Source of the DNA: Microtetraspora fusca
GTDB taxonomy: Bacteria; Actinomycetota; Actinomycetes; Streptosporangiales; Streptosporangiaceae
DNA length: 64,000 nt
Direction: 5' to 3'
NCBI RefSeq assembly: GCF_001570365.1
Contig: NZ_BBYK01000041.1
Coordinates: 371,970-435,969 of the forward strand
Shown here: piece after piece, positions 34,528 to 43,643 of the stretch
How positions within the stretch are numbered: position 1 is the first letter of the stretch
Layout: every line of letters begins with the position of its first letter
Notes under the pieces: model-generated
What the model saw: only the letters and a program-made list of their open reading frames with translations
The model's database searches: none
Told to the model about the DNA's origin: nothing
Translations under genes and position numbers: made by a program

Positions 34528-35991
34528 TCAGCGGGGAACCGCCCGCAGCAGGGCGCGGCTCTCCGCGTCGGCCGTCCGGCAGGTGGCCCCGGAACAGCCC
34601 CGCAGCAGCGCGAGCCGGGCGGAGAACGTCCCCACCAGGTACGGGTCCGCGGTGGCGGCGAGGTTCCGCAGCTCGTACGGATCGGTGGCCAGGTCGTAGA
34701 GCTGCCGCTCGCCGGTGCCGTACTCGACGTAGCTGTACCTCTCGGTGCGCAGCACGCTGTAGGTCGGCGCCGCGTACGGCGCGTACGGCGGCTGGAAGAA
34801 CTCCACGAGGACGGCGTCGCGCCAGGGCACGTCCTCCCCGCGCAGCAGCGGGACCAGCGAGCGCCCCTCGGCGAACGACGGCGGCGTCGCCCCGCCCAGC
34901 TCCGCGAAGGTGGGCGCGAGGTCCACCGTCGAGCAGAGCCGGTCGATCGTCGAGCCGGGCGCGATGCCGGGGCCGCGCACGACCAGCGGGATCCGGATGT
35001 CCTCCTCGAAGGGCGTGGTCTTGCCCGGGTGCAGCCGGTGCTGCCCCAGATGGAAGCCGTTGTCGGAGGTGAAGAAGATGTACGTGTTGTCCAGCTGTCC
35101 CGCCTGCTCCAGCGTCGAGACGAGCGAGCCCACCATGTCGTCCACGCCGAGCATCGCGCGCATCCGGTCGCGGTGCAGCTCGTCGATCCGGCGCACCGCC
35201 TTCGGCGTCAGCGGGGGTTTCTCGCGTAGCCAGAGCGGCTCCGCCGACATGTCCAGCTCGTCGAAGGACGGCGTCCGCGGCGCCAGCTCGTCCTGGAAGG
35301 CGTCCGCGTGCCGCGGCGCGTAGTTGGCCGGCTGGTGCGGCGCCACCGGGGCGAGATAGAGGAAGAACGGCTGGTCGCCCGACGAGGAGACGAACTCGTC
35401 GGCCTTGTGGCTCAGCACGTCCTCCAGGTAGTCCTCCGGTGTGTAGCCGTGCTGGGTGACCACGCCGTCGTCGTTGAGCGCGTAGCCGTACTCCTGGTAG
35501 AGCCGGGTGACGGGGACGGCCCAGCGGTCCCATCCGGGCGGGATGTAGTGCCGCGACGCGCCGAGCGGGTACTGGTTGAGGTACTTCCCGAGGAGCCCGG
35601 TGCGGTAGCCCGCCGACCGCATCCACGTGCCGACCGTGGACTCCTCCAGCGTCCGGAACTTCGGGAAGCCGCCGGTCGGCGGGCGGTTGCTCTCCACCTG
35701 GTGGCTGTGCATGTACTGCGACCGCAGGATCGACGACCGAGACGGGCAGCACCACGGGTTGGTCGCGAAGAACCGGGAGAAGACCGCGCCCTGCTGGACG
35801 AGCAGGTTCCAGATGTTGGGGAACCGCTGCAGGTCGGTCGCGTCCAGGTCGTCGGTCAGGATGAGCACGACGTTCGGCGGGCGCGTGGAGGTGCTCTGCG
35901 GTTGGGCGGCGGCACCGGAGAACGCCGTACACATGAGGAGCGCCACGGCGAGCCAGGGACACCACCGACGGGGCTTTCTGGGGAGCGGCAT
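34528..35991 (-). CDS. Secreted sulfatase, type I (formylglycine-dependent)
   Basis: This 487-residue sulfatase has an N-terminal signal peptide (PWLAVALLMCTAFSGAAAQ). The metal-binding start of the mature domain reads VVLILTDDLDATD. The CxPSR motif is NPWCCPSRSS, whose Cys would be converted to formylglycine. A downstream FFTSDNGFHLGQH supplies further metal ligands. The closest family resemblance by eye is to N-acetylglucosamine-6-sulfatase/choline-sulfatase-like enzymes. It acts outside the cell on sulfate esters; the substrate is unknown. It is transcribed toward cebE but separated by 330 bp and two operators, so it is probably not in the ceb operon. Confidence 0.9.
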   Translation of the reverse strand: MPLPRKPRRWCPWLAVALLMCTAFSGAAAQPQSTSTRPPNVVLILTDDLDATDLQRFPNIWNLLVQQGAVFSRFFATNPWCCPSRSSILRSQYMHSHQVESNRPPTGGFPKFRTLEESTVGTWMRSAGYRTGLLGKYLNQYPLGASRHYIPPGWDRWAVPVTRLYQEYGYALNDDGVVTQHGYTPEDYLEDVLSHKADEFVSSSGDQPFFLYLAPVAPHQPANYAPRHADAFQDELAPRTPSFDELDMSAEPLWLREKPPLTPKAVRRIDELHRDRMRAMLGVDDMVGSLVSTLEQAGQLDNTYIFFTSDNGFHLGQHRLHPGKTTPFEEDIRIPLVVRGPGIAPGSTIDRLCSTVDLAPTFAELGGATPPSFAEGRSLVPLLRGEDVPWRDAVLVEFFQPPYAPYAAPTYSVLRTERYSYVEYGTGERQLYDLATDPYELRNLAATADPYLVGTFSARLALLRGCSGATCRTADAESRALLRAVPR

Positions 35992-36104
35992 GGGTCAGAT
36001 CATTACCTGGCCGCTATCAGCGGAAACGTACGGCCTGTGCCCAGGCAGGCGCAGGCCGTGACGAATCCGTCCAGATCTCACCGAGCGGGGATCGCCCGCC
36101 GGGA

Positions 36105-36923
36105 TCAGCCGAAGGTCGCCGGGTCCGGGCCGAGGCGGCGGCCCGCGTCCATGGAGGCGATCTCGGTCATGTCCGCGGGGTCCAGCTGGAAGTCGAAGAC
36201 GTCGATGTTCTGGCGGATCCGCTCCGGCGTGACCGACTTCGGGATGACGACGTTCCCGAGCTGGATGTGCCAGCGCAGCACCACCTGGGCCGGGGTCCGG
36301 TCGTGCTTGGCCGCGATCCGCGTCAGCACGGGCTCGTCGAGCAGGCCCTTGCCCTGGCCGAGCGGGCTCCACGCCTCGGTCGCGATGCCGTGCGCGGAGT
36401 CGTAGGCGCGCAGCGCGTCCTGCGCGAGCTGCGGGTGCAGCTCGATCTGGTTGACCGCCGGCACCACGTCCGCCTTGTCGAGCAGCCGGTCCAGCGTCTG
36501 GACGGTGAAGTTCGAGACGCCGATCGCCCGCACCCGGCCGTCGGCGTAGAGCTTCTCCAGGGCCTTCCACGTCTCGACGTACTTGTCCTGGGCGGGGGCC
36601 GGCCAGTGGATCAGGTAGAGGTCGAGCACGTCCAGGCCGAGCCGCTCCATGCTGGCGTCGAACGCGCGCAGGGCGCTGTCGTAGCCGTGCTCGTCGTTCC
36701 ACAGCTTGGTCGTGATGAACAGCTCGTCACGCGCGATCCCCGACTCGCGTACGGCCCGGCCGACGCCCGCCTCGTTGTGGTAGAGCTTCGCCGTGTCGAT
36801 GCTGCGATATCCGGCGGAGAGGGCGGTGGCCACCGCGCTCTCCGCCTCGTCGTCGGCGACCTGCCACACGCCGAAGCCGAGCTGCGGCATGGTGACGCCG
36901 TTGTTGAGGGTGATGGTGTTCAT
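36105..36923 (-). CDS. Aldo/keto reductase
   Basis: This 272-residue NADPH-dependent reductase has the AKR (alpha/beta)8 pattern. The catalytic tetrad is visible as Asp in SIDTAKLY, Tyr in the same motif, Lys in FITTKLW and His in LIHWP. IPKSVTPERIRQN near the C-terminus binds the 2'-phosphate of NADPH. It resembles 2,5-diketo-D-gluconate reductase-type enzymes. The ATG overlaps the stop of the TetR gene (ATGA), so the pair is co-transcribed. Confidence 0.92.
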   Translation of the reverse strand: MNTITLNNGVTMPQLGFGVWQVADDEAESAVATALSAGYRSIDTAKLYHNEAGVGRAVRESGIARDELFITTKLWNDEHGYDSALRAFDASMERLGLDVLDLYLIHWPAPAQDKYVETWKALEKLYADGRVRAIGVSNFTVQTLDRLLDKADVVPAVNQIELHPQLAQDALRAYDSAHGIATEAWSPLGQGKGLLDEPVLTRIAAKHDRTPAQVVLRWHIQLGNVVIPKSVTPERIRQNIDVFDFQLDPADMTEIASMDAGRRLGPDPATFG

Positions 36924-37519
36924 GCACCCATGCTGCCCGACCAGCTTTCGGCGAGCGGAAGCAGGACCCCGTCGACGGCGTCGGCCATGAAGGCGTCGTC
37001 CAGCGGCTCGCCCAGGACGATCAGCCGCCGCCAGATGAGAGCCTCCGCGACGGAGAACAGCGCGCGCGGGTCGACGGGCCCCGGAAGGTCCCCGCGCTCG
37101 ACGGCCCTGCCCAGCAGGAAGTCCAGGCCGGACAGGTCCCGGCCCGGCATGTGGTCGCGCACCGCCCCGGCGAGCTCGGGGCTGGACAGCATCGCGGAGA
37201 CCAGCCCGATGATGAGCTGGTGCCTGCGCCCGATCGCCTCGCAGATGGCGCCGAGCGCCGCGAGCAGGTCGCCGCGAAGTGAGCCGGTGTCCGGGGCGGG
37301 AGGCAGGTCGATGTCCAGCCGGTTGCAGACGAGATCGACGACCAGGTCGGCCTTGCCCGTCCACCGCCGGTAGATCGTCGCCTTGCTGGCCCCGGCCCGC
37401 CGGGCGATGTGGTCCACCGACATCCGGTCGTACCCGGTCTCGGCGAGCAGCTCCAGCGTGGCGTCCAGGATCGCCTGCTCGCGGGCGGGGTCGAGTCGTC
37501 GCGAGGTGGCGTTCTCCAT
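36920..37519 (-). CDS. TetR-family transcriptional regulator
   Basis: This 199-residue repressor has an N-terminal TetR helix-turn-helix (ILDATLELLAETGYDRMSVDHIARRAGASKATIYRRW, split here by family blocks rather than gaps) and a helical ligand-binding domain. It is co-transcribed with the aldo/keto reductase. The only strong palindrome nearby is in the SDR promoter at 38487-38511, so the SDR is a likely target. Its own upstream gap (37520-37570) has no clear copy of that site. Confidence 0.92.
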   Translation of the reverse strand: MENATSRRLDPAREQAILDATLELLAETGYDRMSVDHIARRAGASKATIYRRWTGKADLVVDLVCNRLDIDLPPAPDTGSLRGDLLAALGAICEAIGRRHQLIIGLVSAMLSSPELAGAVRDHMPGRDLSGLDFLLGRAVERGDLPGPVDPRALFSVAEALIWRRLIVLGEPLDDAFMADAVDGVLLPLAESWSGSMGA

Positions 37520-37570
37520 GGGCTCCCTGTCGCTGATGTCCGGTCGCGGATCCGCGCCGCCGGCGTCGGT

Positions 37571-38473
37571 CTACTCTGCTGCGCCTCGTGGCCGGGGGGT
37601 CGCGGCGAGGTCCGGGAATTGTACGTCGGTGAGCTCCTCGGAGACGGTCCAGAGGCGTCGCGCCAGCGCCTCGTCCCCGGCCGCCGCGCTGATCGCGGGC
37701 CGCTTCAGCTTCGGCCCGAGGAACTCCCCGCCCCGGATCTCGGGCGACGTCGCGGCGTACAGGGAGGGCAGCGCCCCGGCCTCCGGCGGCTGCATGGCGA
37801 CCCGCATCAGTGTCTTGAGCAGCCCGCTCAGCGGGCCCAGCTTCACGATGTCCGTCGCGGTCGCGCCCGGGTGCGTGGCCACGCTCAGCAGCCGGGCCCC
37901 CGCCCGCCGCTGCAACTCGAACGCGAACAGCAGGTTGGCCAGCTTGGACCGTCCGTAGGCGCTCATCCGCCCGTATCCCTGGCGCAGTTCCAGGTCGTCG
38001 AAGTCGAGCCGGCCCGCCTTGTGGGCGTCGCTCGCCACCGTGACGACCCGGGGCCACGGCCGGGCGAGCAGCAGTGGCATCAGGAGGCCGGTCAGCGCGA
38101 AGTGCCCGAAATGGTTGGTCCCGAGTTGCATCTCGAACCCGTCGGCGGTGGTCGTCCTCGGGATCATGCCGACGCCGGCGTTGTTCACCAGCAGGTCCAG
38201 CGCGTCCAGCCGGGACCCGATCGCCTCGGCGAACGCGCGCACCGAACCGAGGTCGGCGAGGTCGAGCCGCTCGAACTCCGCGTGCGCGCCGGGCGCCCGC
38301 TCGAGGATCCGCCCGACGGCCGCCCGTCCCTTGTCCGGGTCGCGGCTCGCGACGATGACGCGGGCCCCGTGCCGGGCAAGTTCGAGCGCGGTCGGGAAGC
38401 CGATGCCCGAGTTCGCTCCGGTGACCACCGCGGTGCGGCCGGTCAGGTCGGGGATGTCGTCAACGCTCCACAT
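37571..38473 (-). CDS. Short-chain dehydrogenase/reductase
   Basis: This roughly 300-residue SDR has the cofactor motif TGANSGIG near residue 20, NNAG near 95, and the catalytic Tyr-Lys pair in MSAYGRSKLAN near 170. It resembles retinol-dehydrogenase/WW-domain oxidoreductase-like SDRs that use NADP(H). The ATG at 38473 is chosen because AGGAGG lies 6 nt upstream; the ATG at 38479 directly abuts that site. A perfect 25-bp palindrome lies just upstream, implying tight repressor control. Confidence 0.92.
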   Translation of the reverse strand: MWSVDDIPDLTGRTAVVTGANSGIGFPTALELARHGARVIVASRDPDKGRAAVGRILERAPGAHAEFERLDLADLGSVRAFAEAIGSRLDALDLLVNNAGVGMIPRTTTADGFEMQLGTNHFGHFALTGLLMPLLLARPWPRVVTVASDAHKAGRLDFDDLELRQGYGRMSAYGRSKLANLLFAFELQRRAGARLLSVATHPGATATDIVKLGPLSGLLKTLMRVAMQPPEAGALPSLYAATSPEIRGGEFLGPKLKRPAISAAAGDEALARRLWTVSEELTDVQFPDLAATPRPRGAAE

Positions 38474-38486
38474 GGCCATCCTCCTG

Positions 38487-38511
38487 AGTGTACGAAACGG
38501 TTTCGTACACT
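38487..38511. promoter_or_regulatory. 25-bp palindromic operator upstream of the SDR gene
   Basis: Perfect 12-bp arms AGTGTACGAAAC and GTTTCGTACACT surround a single G. It lies 14 bp upstream of the SDR start. Size and symmetry are typical of TetR-family operators, and a TetR gene is immediately downstream of the SDR gene. Confidence 0.85.
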
Positions 38512-38623
38512 ACATGGTGTCGCCCCGGTCCGCGACACCCGCGCCCGGCGTCGGCGCGTGTTCACCCGGTGTTCGCGAGCGCGTCGGAGGGGCGCCGCCT
38601 GCCGCGCGTAGCGTCGTCGCGTC

Positions 38624-39703
38624 GTGAACGGGTCTTCACCGGACGTGGGCAGCGCGGGTCGGCGCCACGCCGTCGAGCAGGGGCCGGCCATCGCGTGGGT
38701 GGAGTCCCCGCTGCAGTTGTTGTGCGTCGCCGAGGCGCACCACGCCGGGCTGCTCGCCCCCGAGACGCTCGTCGTGCCCAGGGCCGGCCAGCGCGCGCTG
38801 CGGCTCACCGGCCGTGAGCTGCGCCGGATCGGGCTGCCCGAGGGGCTGCGGCTCGCCGAACCCTCCGCGGCCATGCCGCGTCCCGGCCGCGTCTGGGCCG
38901 TCGGCGACGCGTTCTCCGGGCGGGTCCAGGCGCGCGTGCTCACCACCCGCCTCCACCGGGTCGTGCTCGTGGACGACGGCCTCGCCACGATCCGCCTCCT
39001 CGAACTGCTCACCGCCCGCCGTCCGCTGCTGCGCGCCCGGGCCACCCACGAGGGCGCGGCCGGGATCGCCCGCTCGATCCTCGGCGCCGCCGCCGGGATG
39101 CGGCTGCGGAGCCGCAGGCTCACCGTGTTCACCGCCCTGCCCGTCCCCGCGCCGCTGGCGGGAGCCGTCCGTGATCTGGGCGCCGAGCTGGTCCGGCACG
39201 ACTTCGGATGGCTGCGGTCCCGGCCCGCCGGCCCCGCGCCCGAGGAGCGCACCGTCGTGCTCGGCACGTCCCTGGTGCGCAACGGGCTCATCCACCGCGA
39301 CCGCTACCTGCGGTGGCTGCGCGAACTCGGCGAGCCGGTCGCCTACTACCCCCATCGGCGGGAGGATCCCGAGGACCTCGCCCGGGTCGCCAGGATCGAC
39401 GGTCTCACCGTCCACGACTCCGGGCCGCCGGTCGAGCTGACGCTGCGCGACCTGCGCCCCGGGCAGCGCGTGGTCAGCCTCCCCTCCACCGCGGTGACCT
39501 CGCTGCGCGTCCTGCTGTCCGGGCGCGGTGTCTCCGTCGAGGCCGTCGAGGTGCCCGACGAGTGGTGGACGGAGGCCGCCGGGCCCTCGCTGCGCGCCCA
39601 CCTCCAGATCTTCACCGACGTGCCGGCCCCCGCCGCCGAGGGGGAGAGCCCCGCCCGCGGCCTGCCGGGACATTCCCCCGCCCCTGGAAAGGTAGCTCCT
39701 TGA
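38624..39703 (+). CDS. Putative sialyltransferase-like glycosyltransferase
   Basis: This 359-residue cytosolic protein has no close assignment. The N-terminus WVESPLQLLCVAEAH, VLVDDGLAT near residue 120, YYPHRRED near 240 and SLPSTAVTS near 285 match, in order, the D/E-D/E-G, HP-like and S/T motifs of bacterial sialyltransferases and polysialyltransferases (GT52/GT38 group). It probably transfers a nonulosonic acid to a surface glycan. Context agrees: a CMP-nonulosonate synthesis gene lies at 45947. GTG 38624 is the chosen start with only a weak ribosome site. The next gene overlaps its stop. Confidence 0.6.
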   Translation: MNGSSPDVGSAGRRHAVEQGPAIAWVESPLQLLCVAEAHHAGLLAPETLVVPRAGQRALRLTGRELRRIGLPEGLRLAEPSAAMPRPGRVWAVGDAFSGRVQARVLTTRLHRVVLVDDGLATIRLLELLTARRPLLRARATHEGAAGIARSILGAAAGMRLRSRRLTVFTALPVPAPLAGAVRDLGAELVRHDFGWLRSRPAGPAPEERTVVLGTSLVRNGLIHRDRYLRWLRELGEPVAYYPHRREDPEDLARVARIDGLTVHDSGPPVELTLRDLRPGQRVVSLPSTAVTSLRVLLSGRGVSVEAVEVPDEWWTEAAGPSLRAHLQIFTDVPAPAAEGESPARGLPGHSPAPGKVAP

Positions 39704-40968
39704 TCCGCGTGCTCGCCGTGGCCGACTCCGACTCGTACCTGAAGTGGGCCGCCGGCCTCCTCGACGCCATGCCCTCCGACTGGGTGACCGAGCTGCTGGT
39801 CGTGCGCTCCCCGATCGCGCCGTCCGAGAGCCAGATCCAGGCGGCGGTGAGCGGGACGCGGATCGGCCGCGCGGGACGGCCGGCCGTATCCGAAGGCCCG
39901 GAGGGGGAGATTGGGGGCGGCCTCCCGTCCGTGCTCGCCGCCCGGCGGCTGCGCCGCGCGGCCGAACGCTTCCGGCCCGACGTCGTGCTGCTGGCCTGCA
40001 CCGGCCCCGTCGTGGACGTCCTCGCCGCCGAGGTCCTCGCCGACCTGCGACCGCGCCCCGCGTTCGTGTCCGGCCTGCCCGGCATCTCGGTGCCCGCCAC
40101 CGAGAAGGCGTGGCTGTACCGGAGCGGATGCGAGCTGTTCGTCGTGCACAGCGGCCGGGAGGTGCGGGAGTTCGCCGCCATTGGGGCGGCGCTCGGAGGC
40201 GGCGGGTCGGCCGCCGGGGGAGGGGTGGCCCTGGCCCGCCTGCCGTACCTGGACCTCGGCGGTCCCGCGCCGGCGGAGCGCGACCGGGTGATCTTCGCGA
40301 CCCAGGCGAAGGTGCCGCGGCGGCGCGAGGAGCGCGAGACCGTGCTGCTCGCCCTCGCCGCGCTGGCCGAGGCGCGTCCCGACCTGGACGTCGTGGTCAA
40401 GCTCAGGGGACGCGACTCCGAACGCCAGACGCACAACGAGCGGCACCACTACGAGCGTCTCTGGCTCGCGATGGCGGGGGAGGGCCGGGTCCGGATCGAC
40501 GCGCTGCGGTTCGCCACCGGGCCGATGCACGAGCATCTCTCCCGCGCCGCCGGGTTCGTCACGGTCAGCTCGACCGCAGCCCTGGAGGCGATCGCCGCCG
40601 GCGTGCCGCTGCTCGTCCTGTCCGACTTCGGGGTGAGCGCGGAGATGATCAACCTGGTCTTCGAGGGAAGCGGGTGCCTCGGCACGCTCGACGACCTGGC
40701 CAAGGGCGGGTTCCGTGTCCCGGACGGGGAATGGTGTCGCTCCAACTACTTCCACGACGACGCGGAGAGCGACTGGCTCGACCGCATCCGCGAGCTGGCC
40801 GCGGCCGCCGGCGCGGGAAGCCTCGCCCCCGCCCGCTCCCTGCTCGGCGGGCCGGAGCACGCCGCGGCCCGCCGCCGCGCCCGGCTCCGGCTGGAGGTGC
40901 CGCCCCGGGTCCTGCGGTACGGCTACCGCGCCAGGCGCCGCGTCCGCCGCTACCTGAAGGTGCTCTGA
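39700..40968 (+). CDS. Putative glycosyltransferase (DUF6716-like)
   Basis: This 422-residue protein starts RVLAVADSDSYLKWAAGLL. It appears to be a GT-B-type enzyme: LPGISVPATEKAW and VHSGREVREF in the N-terminal half, VIFATQAKVPRRREER mid-protein, and VTVSSTAALEAIAAGVPLL in the C-terminal half. I recall such proteins named DUF6716 putative glycosyltransferases. The TTG at 39700 overlaps the preceding TGA, and GAAAGG lies 7 nt upstream. The basic C-terminus (RARRRVRRYLK) may contact membrane. It probably acts in the same surface-polymer pathway as its neighbour. Confidence 0.65.
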   Translation: MIRVLAVADSDSYLKWAAGLLDAMPSDWVTELLVVRSPIAPSESQIQAAVSGTRIGRAGRPAVSEGPEGEIGGGLPSVLAARRLRRAAERFRPDVVLLACTGPVVDVLAAEVLADLRPRPAFVSGLPGISVPATEKAWLYRSGCELFVVHSGREVREFAAIGAALGGGGSAAGGGVALARLPYLDLGGPAPAERDRVIFATQAKVPRRREERETVLLALAALAEARPDLDVVVKLRGRDSERQTHNERHHYERLWLAMAGEGRVRIDALRFATGPMHEHLSRAAGFVTVSSTAALEAIAAGVPLLVLSDFGVSAEMINLVFEGSGCLGTLDDLAKGGFRVPDGEWCRSNYFHDDAESDWLDRIRELAAAAGAGSLAPARSLLGGPEHAAARRRARLRLEVPPRVLRYGYRARRRVRRYLKVL

Positions 40969-41001
40969 TCTCGGATCACGAGGCTCCGCCCCTCAGCCGG
41001 A

Positions 41002-42438
41002 TCATCGCGTGGCGCCGGCCGTACGGCGGCGGAGGAGACGCGGCAGGGCGACGGCGAACACCCCGACACCGGCGGAGCCGGCCAGGGCGACCGCGAAGAG
41101 CACCGTGGAACGCCAGGGCCAGCCGGCCCCGGAAAGACGCAGCTGTCCGACGGGATATTCGGAGAACTTGGCGGTGATACGGGCGGTCACGTCGCCCGAA
41201 TGGGCGGCGAGGTCACGGAGCATCGGGTCGAAACCGAACTCTCCGTCCCGCCGCCCGCCGCCGGGCGGCTCCGGTGTGAGACCTCGCCCCGACGCCCAGC
41301 TCGCGAGCGCCGGCGTCACGTCGCCGCGCACCCCCGGAACCACGAACCGGTCCAGGCGCGGCACCGCCGTACCCGCCGGTTCGGTGAGCAGGGTCACGCC
41401 ATGCCGCGTGGTGATGGTTCCGATGGCGCTGATCGGGATCGCGCGGGAGCTGAAGGAGACACCGGAGTAGACCTCGAACGCCGCGGCGGCGTCGATCTCC
41501 CCCACTCCGTCCTCCAGCCCGATGCCGATCGTGGGGCGCCGCCAGGGGAACGCCGCGTTCAGCGCGTACGGCAGGTCGGACAGGGCGAGGTGGTTCGGGG
41601 TGATCGCGGTGGGTCCGTCCAGGCTCCAGCCGGGATAGTGGAGCGCGCCGCCGATCCGCCGGGCCTCATCCGCACCCGCGAGCCTCTCGACCAGGCGGAG
41701 CGCGCCGACGGTGCCGGAGGTGATGCCGGCCGTGGTGGTGATCGTGCCGTCCTCCACGTAGCGTTCGCCGCTCTGCCATCGCACTGCGGGGTGGTTCCGC
41801 TTCAGGGAGTCGATGTTCGCCCAGAAGGAGGTCGCCCGGCGGCCGTCGAGCACACCGGTGGCCGCGAGGAGTTCCGAGCCCGCGCAGACGCCCAGCAGGC
41901 GGGAGCCGTGCCGCGACCGTGCGGCGATCCACTCGCGCAGCGGCTCCTCCGCCGTGCCGGTGGGATCGACGACGGCGGGCACCACCACGACGTCCGGTTC
42001 GGGAACGGCGCCGGTCCCGACCTCGTCCAGGGTGTGGTCGGGCAGCAGATGTACGCCGCCGGAGAGCGGGGACGGGGCTCGCCGCGCCGCCACGGTGTAG
42101 ACGGCGAACCGTCCCGATCGGGCGAACACCTCGTAAGGGGCGAGAACGTCGGCGGAGACCGAGCCGGCGTTGCTGAGCACGACCGCGACGGTGATCCGTC
42201 CGCCGGGTATCGCCTTGGCGGCCGGCCAGCCCCGGGCGGGCGGGCGTCGGTCGAACTCGGGGTAGCTCTGACCCATCGTGGTGGCGACACCGGCGGCGCA
42301 GATCCCGCCCAGGGAGGCGAGGAACACGGAGGCGCCCAGCAGGACACGCCCGATCCGGCGCACGACGGGCCTGTTCGGACGCACGCTCGGACGGCTTCGG
42401 ACAGGGGACACAGGAGGCTCTCTTCTTTGTACGGCCAT
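41002..42438 (-). CDS. Membrane-anchored DJ-1/PfpI-family protein
   Basis: This 478-residue protein has an N-terminal membrane helix (near 30-55), an extracytoplasmic DJ-1/PfpI domain with the nucleophile-elbow motif LLGVCAGSELLA near 185, a second PfpI-like half (GEIDAAAAFEVYSGV near 305) and a C-terminal membrane helix near 450. The family includes amidases, glyoxalases and ligand-sensing domains. It shares its domain with the downstream-facing GlxA-type regulator next door, so the two may form a sensor pair. The function is unknown. The ATG lacks a strong ribosome site. Confidence 0.75.
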   Translation of the reverse strand: MAVQRREPPVSPVRSRPSVRPNRPVVRRIGRVLLGASVFLASLGGICAAGVATTMGQSYPEFDRRPPARGWPAAKAIPGGRITVAVVLSNAGSVSADVLAPYEVFARSGRFAVYTVAARRAPSPLSGGVHLLPDHTLDEVGTGAVPEPDVVVVPAVVDPTGTAEEPLREWIAARSRHGSRLLGVCAGSELLAATGVLDGRRATSFWANIDSLKRNHPAVRWQSGERYVEDGTITTTAGITSGTVGALRLVERLAGADEARRIGGALHYPGWSLDGPTAITPNHLALSDLPYALNAAFPWRRPTIGIGLEDGVGEIDAAAAFEVYSGVSFSSRAIPISAIGTITTRHGVTLLTEPAGTAVPRLDRFVVPGVRGDVTPALASWASGRGLTPEPPGGGRRDGEFGFDPMLRDLAAHSGDVTARITAKFSEYPVGQLRLSGAGWPWRSTVLFAVALAGSAGVGVFAVALPRLLRRRTAGATR

Positions 42439-42522
42439 GAATGCATGGCGAAATTCACGGCAGCACAGATCGGCAGTACGCGCGATCGGCGCCGTGCAAG
42501 GGGAGTCAGGGGGGTGCGCCGC

Positions 42523-43494
42523 TCAGCGGGCGTGCTTGCGCGCCTCGGACGGGGGCATCCCGTACCGGGCGGAGAACAGGCGGCGGAAGTGGCGGACGTC
42601 GCGGAAGCCGCAGCGGCTCGCCACGGCGTCCACGCCGAGGTCGGTGTCGGCCAGCAGTCTCGACGCCCGTTCCAGGCGCAGTTGCTGCTGGTATTCCAGG
42701 GGGCTGATGCCGATCGCCGCGGCGAACGCCCGGCTCAGGCCCCGCGGGGACAGGTGGGCCACGGCGGCCAAATCGGCGAGGGTGTGCGGGGTGTCCAGGT
42801 GCTGGGCGAGATGATCCTGCACCCGATGGACGGCCGGATGCAGGTGCGAACGGTGCCGGAGAAAGGGACTGATCTGGGACGCCGAGCCGTTCCGCCGCAG
42901 GTAGACCACCAGTTCCCGGGCGGCCGCGGCGGCGAGTGCGGGGCCGTGATCGCGTTCCACGAGCGACAGCGCCAGGTCGATCCCGGACGAGATCCCCGCG
43001 CTGGTGCTCACCGGGCCGTCGTGGACGTACAGGACCCCGTCCTGGACCCGGGCCGCCGGGTATCTCCGCCGCATCGCCTCGACGAGCGACCAGTGGGTGG
43101 TGCACCGGCGTCCGTCCAGCAGCCCGGCCTCGCCCAGCGCCGCCGCGCCGGTGCACACTGAGGCGATCCGGGCGCCGCGGTGATGTGCCGTACGCAGCCA
43201 CTGTGTCACCGAGTCGGGAACCAGCGGCTCGCCCGGCCGGAGATCCTTCACCCGGTGTCCCGGCACCAGCACCAGGTCGCCGGGCTCGGTCGACGGCAGA
43301 CGGGCGAATCCGGCCAGCCGCAGTCCCTGTGCCGACACCGCCTCTTCGGCGTCGGACACGTACTCCAGCCGGTAGTCGGCGCCCAGGTGCGCCGCGGCGT
43401 CGAAGACCTGCACCGGACCACCCAGATCCAGCAGGTTCACGTCCGGAAGGACCAGCACCACGACCCGGCCCGTGCTCGCCACTCGCTCACTCAC
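42523..43494 (-). CDS. GlxA-family regulator (DJ-1/PfpI domain plus AraC helix-turn-helix)
   Basis: This 323-residue transcription factor has an N-terminal DJ-1/PfpI-like domain (VLPDVNLLDLGGPVQVFDAA; SVCTGAAALGEAGLL near 115) and a C-terminal AraC-type double helix-turn-helix (LADLAAVAHLSPRGLSRAF and VDAVASRCGFRDVRHFRRLF). GTG 43494 is chosen; an in-frame GTG about 30 bp upstream is an alternative. It is followed after 84 bp by the related membrane PfpI gene, a probable target or partner. Confidence 0.9.
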   Translation of the reverse strand: MSERVASTGRVVVLVLPDVNLLDLGGPVQVFDAAAHLGADYRLEYVSDAEEAVSAQGLRLAGFARLPSTEPGDLVLVPGHRVKDLRPGEPLVPDSVTQWLRTAHHRGARIASVCTGAAALGEAGLLDGRRCTTHWSLVEAMRRRYPAARVQDGVLYVHDGPVSTSAGISSGIDLALSLVERDHGPALAAAAARELVVYLRRNGSASQISPFLRHRSHLHPAVHRVQDHLAQHLDTPHTLADLAAVAHLSPRGLSRAFAAAIGISPLEYQQQLRLERASRLLADTDLGVDAVASRCGFRDVRHFRRLFSARYGMPPSEARKHAR

Positions 43495-43643
43495 GGCGCC
43501 TACGCTAACCGCTCGCACCGGGCTCCGGGAGGGTCGTACGGACCCGCATACCGGACGGATCAGGCACTCGCCCGCGCCCCGAGAGCGCAGCGACGACCGC
43601 CGTCCACTGGGGGAGCGGATCCGGATGGGGGCGTCGCCGGGGC

